From positions 5,791,258-5,855,257 of the forward strand of contig NC_049984.1 in assembly GCF_000003815.2 (NCBI RefSeq): a DNA stretch of 64,000 bases, written 5' to 3'. Below the pieces are notes generated by a model, which did no database searches, was not told the origin of the DNA, and saw only the letters and a list, made by a program, of their open reading frames with translations. Of this stretch, positions 14,601 through 24,800 are shown in pieces. Made by a program: the position numbers and the translations under genes. The stretch's first letter is position 1, and each line of letters begins with the position of its first letter. This DNA comes from Branchiostoma floridae. Its lineage: Eukaryota > Chordata > Leptocardii > Amphioxiformes > Branchiostomatidae.

Positions 14601-17600
14601 AGAAATCTAGATTAGACCGTTTTGTTTCCACTTTCATCAATATCAGCGTCAGTTGCTTACAAATTCTGATCGGCCTTGATGACTGATCGGTAAGGGGGTA
14701 AAAAATTGACCAGCGAGACTTCTATGACAGCCCCTATCCTTGAGTTGAAGGACTGACTGTGTCAGAAAATCTGGCTAATCAGAAGACGTCACATTCTTCC
14801 ATCCCAAACATCAGTTTATATTGGTGATCGTGACCTGTTTCCTGTTGCCGGATTGAGGACAATCATTTTGCACAACCAAGGACGTTGGCACAACCAATCC
14901 TTCAATCAGATCAATCTCGGTCATTTGGCAAATAAAACTTTACAACATTGGGTTTGGCTACATATCCATTGCCCCCAATTTCTCAATTTCTGATTCCTGT
15001 TTTATACCACAGATGCCTATAACAGATATTGATTAGAAAGGGCTTGTATCAGATGTAGTGACTAGACAAGTATCAGGTCAGGATGTCCATGGGTATAACA
15101 CTAAATCCTGCTACAGCACTAATAACACTGCAGTATGGCTCACTGGTAAGGATGGGCAAATCACCAAACTGGGTCCTAAAAAAACTCCTATACTCCGTTG
15201 TGACTGCTAGCTCAATCTCCTTGTTGACTAACCCGCCAGCAAAAAGATTGAGTCAGTGGCATAAATACGGAGAACATGACCCGGCTAGGAATCACAAGTA
15301 GGGGTAGGTGGCTAGCTGAAAGGTCTGCATGTGTACGTTTAATTTTTTGAGCTCAAAAAGGAAAAAAAATCCATCAACAACTTCTCTTAGTTTTTAAGTC
15401 ATGTTGTTTACAAAGAAACACACACAAACAGCACCCAAAGCATAAACTACTTGGCGAAGGTAAGAACAGCATAGAATTTATGCATACTGTTTATTTCAAA
15501 GGGAATGACCTGATGATCTGCCATCAAGACATCACATCTATGTGCAAGCACGTCTAACCCCTGCGTGACGGGGAACAACAGACATGAAACCAGTGACTGG
15601 ATGAGTGTGTGATGGCAAAACATAGCACTGTTTCCCTTGAAACTGTTTCCCCATAAACAATCTTTATACTTTTATAACAAAAGAACATGTGAAAATATTC
15701 CAAACATCCCACTGTACATTTACAATCCGACATTGTCAAACTACATACATATAGCGACAGCATGATACGGCCCTGACTGTAGCTTGGTATAGTTTTGGGA
15801 CTTAAGAGCTATTACAAGCATTTAAACCAGCTCAAGGACATGCTGGGAAAAGATCTGCTATGTCTGTTATTCTTGTAGAGGCCTTTCATCGCTAATCTCC
15901 AAGCAGATGATGCAGGTCGACATCTGCTGGGAGATTAACTTAATTTTCTTATCATTGTGATAGCAAAATATGCTGGGAAACTGGGTCGTATTAACATAAG
16001 CTAGAGTACATCTTTACTCTTTTACAGCAAGCAGGTAGCTGTACATGAACACTTCAAATATCTTAACAATGATGGGATCCACTGGTGTATTATGGCCTGG
16101 AGTTCAGCCATTGCTTTAGAAGGTCGCTACCTGGGTATTTACTGCTCTTGGGACATGTTTCAATCATTAACTTTATGGTATTGTAACGTTCATTACATAA
16201 CACTTACATAGCCAACGGTTACATAGCCAAAATGAATACATCTTCCAAGACCACACAAAAAACTGTATTCAACAAAGGATGTCAGGCAACATATGCTACA
16301 AGGTTTACTTTCCAATTTAAGTCTACAAAATTGTAAACTAAGTACAAATCAATATATGACTTGCCTATGAGTATGACTATGAATGTGATTTTGCGCAAAT
16401 TACCAAAGGGTTTTCTCTACATTTCGAATGCCAACAATTTTTTATGGTGGGAGTTGCATGTGGTTCTGCCTTGAGCCGAGGTCCATGGGTGACACACTCC
16501 AGACCAGAGGTTAATACAACACAGGAAAAACACTTGTACAGTATGGAGTCTTTTGGCAAGGCATGGCCTACAGCTGTAATAACCATTACTTATGGCAGCT
16601 CACTTCACATGTCCTGTTCCACACAGCTTGACAGTAAGAGGATTGGTGTTCATACTTCAGATGTTTATCTATGTTTGTATGCCACACCCCCTAACTTCCA
16701 AATGGTTGTTGTTCTACTTTTAGACAAAATCTTCCTTTTGTCAACAGTTAATTAAGATTGTCAGTTCTCATAGATGCTTGTGTGATATGATGGTAAATGT
16801 TTTGTTTTTTCTGGAAAAAATAAGCTATGAGGCCATGACAGCAATCCAAGGGACAGCAGTCAAGCCTGGGAATGGAATAAAATGCAGAAGGGAGTGTTCA
16901 AAGGTCTTGTAGACAGACTGAGGATGAAACTAGGGTCATAAAGTCACCTGTAATGGTCGGTTATGGTCACTGGTCAGTTCTAGCAAGGCCCTCTTTTCAA
17001 CTAGCCTGATTAAATCTCGCTTATAGCAGCCCGCCAAACATCTGCCGGCCCGCGGGGAGGGGCCAGTTAGAGCCCTGGACAGCGGAGTTTGTGTTACACA
17101 GACTACTTTTCAACCTTTTGTCAAAATCTGCTCCAGGCCTACAGTAAGGATAGGGACATTCTGCCCTTGTATGGAAAAAAATCCTGCCTTCAATGATGTG
17201 AAATAAAATGATTTATTTTTTGTCTTGAATGTATGTTTGCTTCTGTTCCTAGTTGCAAACTAACATTGTACGCATGAGAAGAGATGTTTGGCCAACCTGT
17301 CTATTTATTTATCTATTCTTGTATCTATCTATCTATCTATTGGTTTGGTAATGAAGGAAAATTTCGGTAGAAAACAAACATCACTAGGGTATCTAACTGG
17401 TTCTTTGTGATGTAAAAAAAATCATCAGAATTGGTTGCAAAGCAAACTTATGTGTCAAGGACCTGAGAACACCGCCCACACAACACAGGGGTGTAAATTA
17501 CATTATCCAGTAGAGGGATAAAATTACGATTCAAAATACAACAGCTTTCTAAACAAATTTGTCCATTAATAAGTTCCATGGACCCAGCTGCGTGGGGCAG

Positions 17601-18271
17601 TCTCTTGGGATATTTTTTTCTGGTCCGTTGGATGTTAGAAAATTATGTCCCTTACATGTGTACACTAGCGCTATGATGTCAGTGTAATAAATTACATTCA
17701 ATCAAGAGCATCAGACAATGGCTTCAACCGTTGGTAGTCTGCGTTGGCAGGGGGAATACCACAGGCGTCCACCCTTCTCAAATACGTACGTAAATTTGAA
17801 TTTGGCACACGTGTGACCATGCTAAAAGGACTTATCTAAAGTATAAACACTCGGGGGCGTGATTTTTGGCGGCAACGTGGGGGTGAAACCGGGGACAACG
17901 GAAGCACCTCGCCGCTAAAACACGCCCTGCGAACCCACACCGCTTCGCGTATCGTCCCGTATTTTGAAAATTACAGTAACTACGCAAATCTGAAAGGGTA
18001 ATCCAATTATTCTCAACCCAAACAGACGCAGTTTGATCCCGTAATGTTGTGAAGTAGACGTCCCGTCGTCTCGGGGCAGCTCTGACCACGGGGAGCCTGC
18101 AAGGTGTAACAAACTATGGAAATGGAAATGAGGATTTTGCGACGGGCACTCACCTTCGCCAGGGGCGCCATAGATGTAGTACATCACCGAACACAGGACG
18201 GAGAAGAGCATCAGCGCCGCGAACAGCGCCCGCAGTTTTATCCTCATTCTATTGTACATATGTCTCGCCAT
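2665..18271 (-). CDS. B4GALT5: Beta-1,4-galactosyltransferase, B4GALT5/6 type (lactosylceramide synthase family)
   Basis: Type II Golgi glycosyltransferase that transfers galactose from UDP-galactose in beta-1,4 linkage; B4GALT5/6 make lactosylceramide. Coding exons in transcript order: 18271-18154, 11155-11012, 6989-6867, 5547-5423, 4886-4770, 4178-3991, 3595-3473, 3087-2986, 2818-2665. All junctions are GT-AG, the phases agree, and they sum to 1194 nt (397 aa; human B4GALT5 is 388). Visible: a short basic cytosolic tail, a membrane anchor at about residues 15-35, a stem, the VAILVPYRNREEH block, an NPFNRA motif, the metal-binding DVD (241-243), WGWGGEDDD (301-309), and a KYKSIPHHHRGE block followed by DGLNNIVY, which is the B4GALT5/6 rather than B4GALT1 style. 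The start has an AAGATGGCG context. It is divergent from the exchanger gene 579 bp away. Introns carry many transposon remnants. Confidence 0.93.
4587..4713. repeat. Decayed, internally deleted copy of the GGGCTGGGTACCGG hAT MITE
   Basis: It keeps 'agaaaattcaggtac' on the left and 'tttttccggaccgttccaac' plus 'gtactggtacccacccct' on the right, matching the two ends of the elements at 22935, 37928 and 58142. The middle is missing and no clean target-site duplication is seen. It sits in a B4GALT intron. Confidence 0.6.
5234..5395. repeat. Fragment related to the CAGGGCTCGAAAT element family
   Basis: It begins with 'gcagggctcgaaattc' and carries repeated 'ggtgcac' and 'attgggtgca' blocks on both strands. 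The right end ('tattttgaggcctgc') is a poor match to the inverted terminus. It lies just downstream of B4GALT exon 4 in the intron. Confidence 0.5.
7023..7240. mobile_element. MITE with TACTGTAAATGCA termini (TA-target, mariner-like)
   Basis: Imperfect inverted ends 'tactgtaaatgc...ttcgcggtgg' and 'cgcgaacttaaatgcattttcagta' bound by TA. Related copies are at 9217-9320, 28129-28300 and 29911-30046. No coding capacity. Assignment to a TA-inserting superfamily is inferred from the flanking TA only. Confidence 0.75.
8054..8389. mobile_element. hAT-like MITE with CAGGGCTTGAAATAC inverted ends
   Basis: The left end CAGGGCTTGAAATAC and right end GTATTTCAAGCCCTG are exact inverted copies. GATCAA occurs immediately outside both ends, consistent with a 7-8 bp target duplication of slightly shifted extent. 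The interior repeats 'acctgcac' blocks. Relatives are at 46003-46762 and 51438-51811. Confidence 0.8.
9217..9320. mobile_element. Short copy of the TACTGTAAATGCA MITE
   Basis: About 104 bp with 'tactgtaatggaaaaatgttcgcggtgg'-type left arm (compare 7023) and 'gaatatttctgcatttacagta' right arm, bounded by TA. It lies in B4GALT intron 2. Confidence 0.7.
9582..9800. mobile_element. MITE with AGGTGGACTCTCACTGCAC inverted ends
   Basis: The left terminus AGGTGGACTCTCACTGCAC and right terminus GTGCAGTGAGAGTCCACCT are perfect inverted copies, and the match extends inward to 'ttggggcacc'. The element is 219 bp. It appears nested inside a decayed 'acctgcac' repeat of the CAGGGCTTGAAAT family (about 9500-9910). 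The target duplication is not clear. Confidence 0.75.
10366..10550. repeat. Minisatellite, 23-bp period
   Basis: The unit is close to 'ttccatatttggtgggtctacag'. 'atatttgg' recurs at 10421, 10444, 10467, 10490, 10513 and 10536, exactly 23 bp apart, with more diverged units on the left side. It lies in B4GALT intron 2. The reading frame through it only translates the repeat and is not a gene. Confidence 0.9.
15893..15937. repeat. 45-bp palindromic remnant of the TAATCTCCAAGCAG family
   Basis: TAATCTCCAAGCAGAT at the left and ATCTGCTGGGAGATTA at the right are near-perfect inverted copies around a short core. Longer members with 9-bp target duplications are at 48764-48898 and 54554-54700. Confidence 0.6.
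17002..17105. mobile_element. 104-bp element with TAGCCTG end and 9-bp target duplication
   Basis: The element starts TAGCCTGATTAAATC and ends TTACACAGACTA. The 9-mer CTTTTCAAC occurs directly on both sides (16993-17001 and 17106-17114). The same 104-bp length and TAGCCTG start recur at 54811-54914. A 9-bp duplication is typical of Mutator-like elements, but I cannot assign the superfamily firmly. Confidence 0.75.
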
Positions 18272-18850
18272 CTTCCCGACCCATCGGCGCTAACTACTGG
18301 GTCTCGGCGAAGCGTTGCTGTAGGTTTTTCTTCCCCTCTCTCTCCCGGACTTGGTGCTCGCTCGCCGCTAGTGGTTCACCATGTTCACCTTCCTTCCGCC
18401 ATGCCGGGATTCTGACGACCCCGGAAACGATCACTTTTATGGGTGGGGCTTCGTCCCAGCACGAGATATACTAAACCGCTAAATTATTGACTGAGAACGT
18501 TTGTAATTTCTCGATGCTGATCTTTGAGACCTAAAACTCGAACTACGCGAAGTCCCAAGCTTGGAATGTTGTTAAGGCGATACAAAAAGAGGATGACTCA
18601 CTGACCTACCGGAAACATTACTAATCAGGCCAAAGGTCACGCTGCGTCACGACTCGATGATATGGTAATGATCACAAGGACAGTTGAAGAGGCCGGAATT
18701 CCACATTTATTTTCTGTTTCTGGAGTATTCCCTCCAGGATATGGTGACCCTCGGCAGCTGGCGGTACCGTTACACAGGAACTCGGTGCAGATAGGGCGGG
18801 ATTTTGCTAGAGATTAGCGCAAGGAATCGTGCGGAAGGGATTTCCTAAAG
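18272..18850. promoter_or_regulatory. Divergent promoter interval between B4GALT5 and SLC9A8
   Basis: The 579 bp between the two start codons must hold both 5' UTRs and core promoters unless non-coding first exons lie elsewhere. It is GC-richer than the surrounding introns and has no obvious TATA box. CCGGAAAC occurs at 18421-18428 and 18609-18616 (ETS-like sites), and TGCGTCAC near 18641 resembles a CRE. The AAGATGGCG around the B4GALT start also resembles a YY1 site. Motif functions are inferred from known consensus only. Confidence 0.65.
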
Positions 18851-21800
18851 ATGGGGGAGGACTCGGTGGCTGATCTGTCAGCAACTTTGCTACACATACT
18901 CGCGAACGACAGGTGGGCGTTTTAAACTGAAGATGCACAAACACGTATCTGATCGTGTTTGTAGCACTTAGATGTTATCTTTTTCACAGGAATGCTTTAA
19001 TAGCGTTAACGACAGCCTTTCCTCAACCTGAGGTATCGTCAATTTAGACATAACATATGGTTGATAATGGTATATTTTGACTATGCCTATTACATGTAAA
19101 CATGTAACGTTAAGGATCTAAAAAAAATATAATGCAATATAGTACAATAGCATATGTTTAATTTTTGGGCGTGCCAGAATAAGCATTTCGCAAGTTCAAC
19201 AGCTGTTCAGGACATATAAAACGTAAACACACCTGCCTTCTGTATGAAATCAGCGTTTTGTTGAAACTTGTTTGTATTTGGCAGGTTGAATGAATAGATT
19301 TACGATGACATCAAGGATGTATTTATGGCAACTACGTAAGAAGCCCATGACGGTCAAAACAAGGAGCTTTTTGGTCAAAACAAAGTCATTTTTCATCATA
19401 CTGTAATTTCATTCACATTTTTGGTGGTTTTATTTTGAAGTAGGAGGAAAGCCGCAATGATGATGATGATGAGGAAAGACTTTTTCACTGTTATAAATTC
19501 ACGATTGAAACAAATCTTTGGTAATATAATACTAAAGATTTGTTTCAATACTTACTTGTCCTTTGCAGCAACTGCAGTGAATACTGCAAAACTGAAATCA
19601 CCGCAAATTTCACGATATAACGTTGTGCACAGTATACAGTGATCAGATGCAAAATTCACATACTGTGCGCCTGACCGTAACCTCTGCTTGGAGAACACAC
19701 AAACCCCAAATCATTGAGTTCCCCCCCCCCCCCCAAAAAAAGGGGTTCACGAAACCCAACACCATGTGAAACAAAATGATACATTGTACATGCACACCAG
19801 CGTTCCCGCCAGGCATACGTCTTTACGTCTTTGGACGCATCTTTTTCTGGAAAGACGCACTCGGCTCAGCTGAATGCGTCCATAAAAAATTCTGAAAGAA
19901 AGGCTGACCTGTACCACCAGTGTACAAAATGTATCTGGAATCTTTTTAAAAAATCTGTCTTTATAAGAAGGAATCCTACCTTTACAATTTATACTTCAAA
20001 TTCTTCACTTTCCGGTCATCCCAGTAGTCTCAGCATGGGGCGGAGGGCGGCACGTTTTACAACTAGTTAGCGAATCCATGTGCAACACACCCTGCCACGC
20101 GCCAGTCTGAGCCGTCCGTTGCGCAATGTAATTTTTTGTAGTCCGTGAAATACATCTGTCAGTCAGCATTCTTTAACACTCGAAGAAATCTTATGCAGAT
20201 TTTATATTCTGATATTAACATAATACTAACTTGTCCTCATTTTCACGTATTTGTTAAAGATTTGTGGGCAATACAAGTATTGAACGAACAAACTGTTCTG
20301 CGCGAGTGCTGCACATCTCAACAAAAGTTCTCACGCTGTGGGCAGATGATTGGCAGTCGGTATTTTTGACAATAGGCCGCCGGCGCCATGCAGTCCAGAT
20401 TGGCCACCAGGTCCAAATCCAATCATCTTAATAACCAATCAGCATTCGAAAAATGTAATGTTACACTCTGTCATTGGTCACCGGGAAAAAAAGTTGCCGA
20501 CTATTAGCGCACGTGATGTTGGTAGCCGCCCGTGTCGTCTGGCAACTTGTGTTTCTTCCCTAGCTGCTAACAATTTAAAGTTTCCCCATTTATCCAAGTT
20601 AAAAAACGTGCGCGGTAAATAAGTGAAGAATTCAAAACTATACACTTTATTTCTTATTTACAAAATTCCTTTTGTTTCAAAAAGACAAAATTTGCCGCAG
20701 AAAAGGGGCCGCAATATTGTTGTCAGGCGTCGATCGAGTCGGTTGTGCACTAGCATTGGCCTCCGTGGCACATGGCGCGGCACGCCCCCCTCCCCAGATG
20801 GATCGTCGATCGCAGCGTCCAGCACGCTGAGACGTCTTTCTGGCTACTCCTTCAAGGCTACACCGGCACTGATCACTGCCAAAGAGGCAACAGATCGTCC
20901 TCCTTCGAGTAATGTATAACGTCCTTGGTCTATTTAAAAAGAAATCCAACCAAAGATTTCTCTCCGAAAACGGGGTTACCTGAGGTCAAAGGAAACAAAC
21001 GCACGCTCGTAGAAAATGACGGCGCGGCCTTGTAAAACCCCACCGATTCGAAAAATTTGAGTAAAATCATCGGGCAAAATAGAAAAAAACACAAATTGTG
21101 ATGGCGCCGTTATTTTATCGTCTCGGAAAACTACTGTATTTGATGCGGGAGGGCGCAACATCGATCGCAGGAGGTAGACATTTTTTTTTATTCAATGACG
21201 GAAAAAAATTGGCAGAGTGTGGTCGTCGATAACTGAAAATGGGAGTAAAAGAGGCAACCGACGTCCAATCTTAAGTGCATGATTATCCTCTCAAATTGCA
21301 GGAAATTGTGTTTTAGAGGGTTTGAAAATTCAAATTTTCCCGGGGGAGCATGCCCCCGGACCCCCCTAGAATGCGAGCGCCTGCGGCGCTCGTCTCGCGC
21401 CTCCGGCGCTCATTACGCCCCTCCCAAATATTTGGACGCATACTTTCAAGAACCTGGCGGGAACGCTGATGCACACATATAATGTTACATGTTTGACAGA
21501 ATGACAAAAACTAGGAAGAGCAACTTAATTGTAAACTGTTAGTAAGTGTTACAAGTGTAACTTGTTACAGTACATGTACATGTAGGATAACCATCAGATG
21601 ATTTATAGAATATACTCTTAGTAGGAATACTTTGATCTGGTATCAGGTCATATCAGATAACCTCCTTATCTAGGTACATATGGCGTATGAAAAATTGATA
21701 TATCTTTATTTTTCTATACAGGGCGTTATCTAAAAATCTACCCGCCCAAATTTTTATATGGACACTATTGAATTAAGTTTCGCCAACAAGGACAAATGCT

Positions 21801-24800
21801 AATGGATGAGTCAAATTTTAAAAAGAATCTTCGGAAACGATTTTGATAACAAATTAATTCTGACTGCAATTTTACTGTTCTTTCTTGAGTAGCAATCAAA
21901 ATACCCCATTTTCATGTCATTTTACAAGAAGATCACAATACCCATCAGGTCCACGACATGTTTTCCACTATATACATAAAAAGATTTACTTGCAGGTATC
22001 CCATTTTGCATCTATAGTACATGTAATATTAATCCTATATTTCTAGTTCCCCCAGCATAGTTCATTTCACTTCCCTCAGGACACATTTTGCACAGGTGGC
22101 CCATTCCTTTCACATCAGAATTCATTTGTAGATAACATCCTGCCAGAACATGTGCATATGACCTACTAGCCTAGGGCGTAACAACAGACTATGGTATGGT
22201 GCTTCTTTGTCCTTGTGATGGCCTTAGATATTAACAACACCTGCTACCTCATCTTATTGTGATGTCGGATTAATGTTGAGTATTGAAATGTCTTGAAGCA
22301 AAAAAAAAATTCTGAAGAATTCATTTGTCATCAACTTGTAAATTCCTTAGATGTAGCATGAAACATTTTATTGTCCAACATGCCCTTTGCAATTGTGTAT
22401 TTGGCATTATAGTTGCTGAAAACTCTAACAGCAACTCTATTGCTTTTCACCACATATACCTGTCAATTAGACTCCTTAGATAATATACCTATTTGTATGC
22501 CTTAAGTTCATTGTACTTTAGCTTAGTTAGATATGGTTTGTATCCACAATATATGGATTACCATGCTGTAACAGTTAATGTTAATCTTTCACACAATTTT
22601 CAATCATGCAGTGGCATTAGTCTATTTTGTATAATTTACATGTTGAATTAGATAGAGATATATACATATGTATATACACATATACATATACATATACATA
22701 TGCTTGTGTGTTGCTAAGGATTTCAATAATAGATTGGACCTTATGTTTTATTGATTGTTTGAAATAGATTGCTTAACTGTAATTTACTATATGGCACTAC
22801 ATGGAATCATGAGAGTTGATGTTACTGCTCAAGAGACTTACTTAGTATTTTTACCTGCATGTATGCAGGTATGGTTTTGATGCTGGTGGGAACTTTTCGG
22901 TAGCCGGGGATGTAGGGCGCTGTATCTCGTGAACTAGGGCTGGGTACCGGTACAGAAAATTCAGGTCCAGGTCCGGTTCAGGTCCAGAGCATCAGGTCCA
23001 GGTCCGGACCTGAACCTGGACCTGATTCAGTATGACTCATACCAATGGTCCATTTCACTACAAAGAAATCTGTTTGGTGGAGTATGAGACTTACACGGGC
23101 GTTTTAAACTCCTACAACGCTAACTGTACGATTGGCTGTAAAACTTGGTACACATTACTATAAACTCTACTCTACTTCACTATTGTTATTTTCTTCCACC
23201 TACAAGCGCCAAAACGTGTGAATGCCTTACAAAATAATCTCTTAATTTTCTAATCGGTCCAACGTCCGGTCCACCCCATTTTTTCAGGTCCGGTTTTTCT
23301 GGACCGGTCCAATAAGAAAAACCGGTTTTGTACCGGTACGCTGTACCGATACCCAGCCCTATCGTGAACGGATGGTGCGAGCACGACGATTTTTGGTACG
23401 TGGGTTGGGGGTGGTAGGCTAACACTCAGGTTTGATTTTGGGCCTCCTGGCGTTTGAACTTGACATTGCAGGTGGCATTTTTGGTGTTTTTGGGGCACTT
23501 TTGGCGCTGTGTGTCCGGAACGATACCCGCGATTGCGACGATTTTTGGTGCATGGGTGGGGGGTTGTTGCCTGTTGCCTAGGATTGACTTTGGGCCTTGT
23601 CGCGTTTTAACTTGACCCGGCAGGTCGAATTTTGTGTCCGGGAGGGGTGTTTCCGGAGTTATATCTTCTGAACGGCTGGTGCTGGCGCGATGATATTTGG
23701 CACATGTGTCGGCGGTGGCTGAATAATGCTCAATTTTGATTTTGGCGCCCTTGGTGCTTGAACTTGACATTTTAGGTTACCTTTTGTGCGGGCACGGGGC
23801 GTGCGCTGTATCTCCGGAACGCAAGGTACCATTGTGTTGCTATTTGGTACGTGAGTTGTTTGTGGTGTCCTGGTGGTCAGGTTTGATTTTGGGCCTCCTA
23901 GTGCTTGAACTTGATACTGTATAGGTTGACCCTGTTTTTGTGTGGTTGGGGCATCCTCCCAATATCTGCTTGGTTTTAAAAACAGATTATGGTTGGGTGT
24001 AGAACCATCATCTGGCCTGGGCCACCTTCAATGTATCAGGTTACTTAGTGGCACTGACAGTTTGCCAGATGACGGGAGTGTACAAGATTATATATCTGTT
24101 GGTCAGGTATAATTGGAGTTTGCTTATTACTCTTTGTGGTGTTTCTAGAGCTGTATAGTACTGAGTTTTAAGTTTCGGTACAAGTTCCTTTACCCTGTTG
24201 GCAATCATGGTTGAACTTGAACTTAAACAGAAGAAGATGCAATTTTCTAATGTGGAGGAGAACTGTATAGAGTGTGGGCATAAGAGAAAGGTATGTGTAT
24301 GATTTGTCCTGTGTTTCTTTTTGTTTCTTTGGTAATGCCATTTCCATACTGTATACAGGTAATTTGTTGTTTTGGGCTAGTCATATTCGCTTGGTTTTTG
24401 GGCCTGCTTAATCTATGGTACAGGCAGGGTTAAGTGGTGGAGGCTTAGCTTTGTTCTGTTTTAAATTCAGTATCGTTTGTTGCATTTTGTCGCGGCAAAT
24501 ATATGATGAAATTCCCCTTCTAAGCAACTGCTCATTCGTTTGCGGGGATGTTTGCTGGGTGTTTGCTCTGACTACAACAGCTTCTGAACTTTTCAAAGCT
24601 TCCATTGCCAGCAGCTTGCCATCTATAAATGGGATTGACAAGGACATTTTTCATAGTAAATTATGCTGTTAAATTTGGCTTAGACACTACAGGAGATTTA
24701 GGTTGGGTTGAATGAAAATATCATACCACCCTGGGGACTAACTGTTGCTGCTGCATGGGGGCTACCACTATTCATATTGTCTAATGTCTATGGAACTACA

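Noticed and set aside
24205-24289. Possible short exon (ATGGTTGAACTTG... with a CIECG motif) before a GTATGT donor
   Set aside because: It is an isolated 28-codon frame with no partner exon in this intron; the start overlaps a motif of the nearby tandem array.
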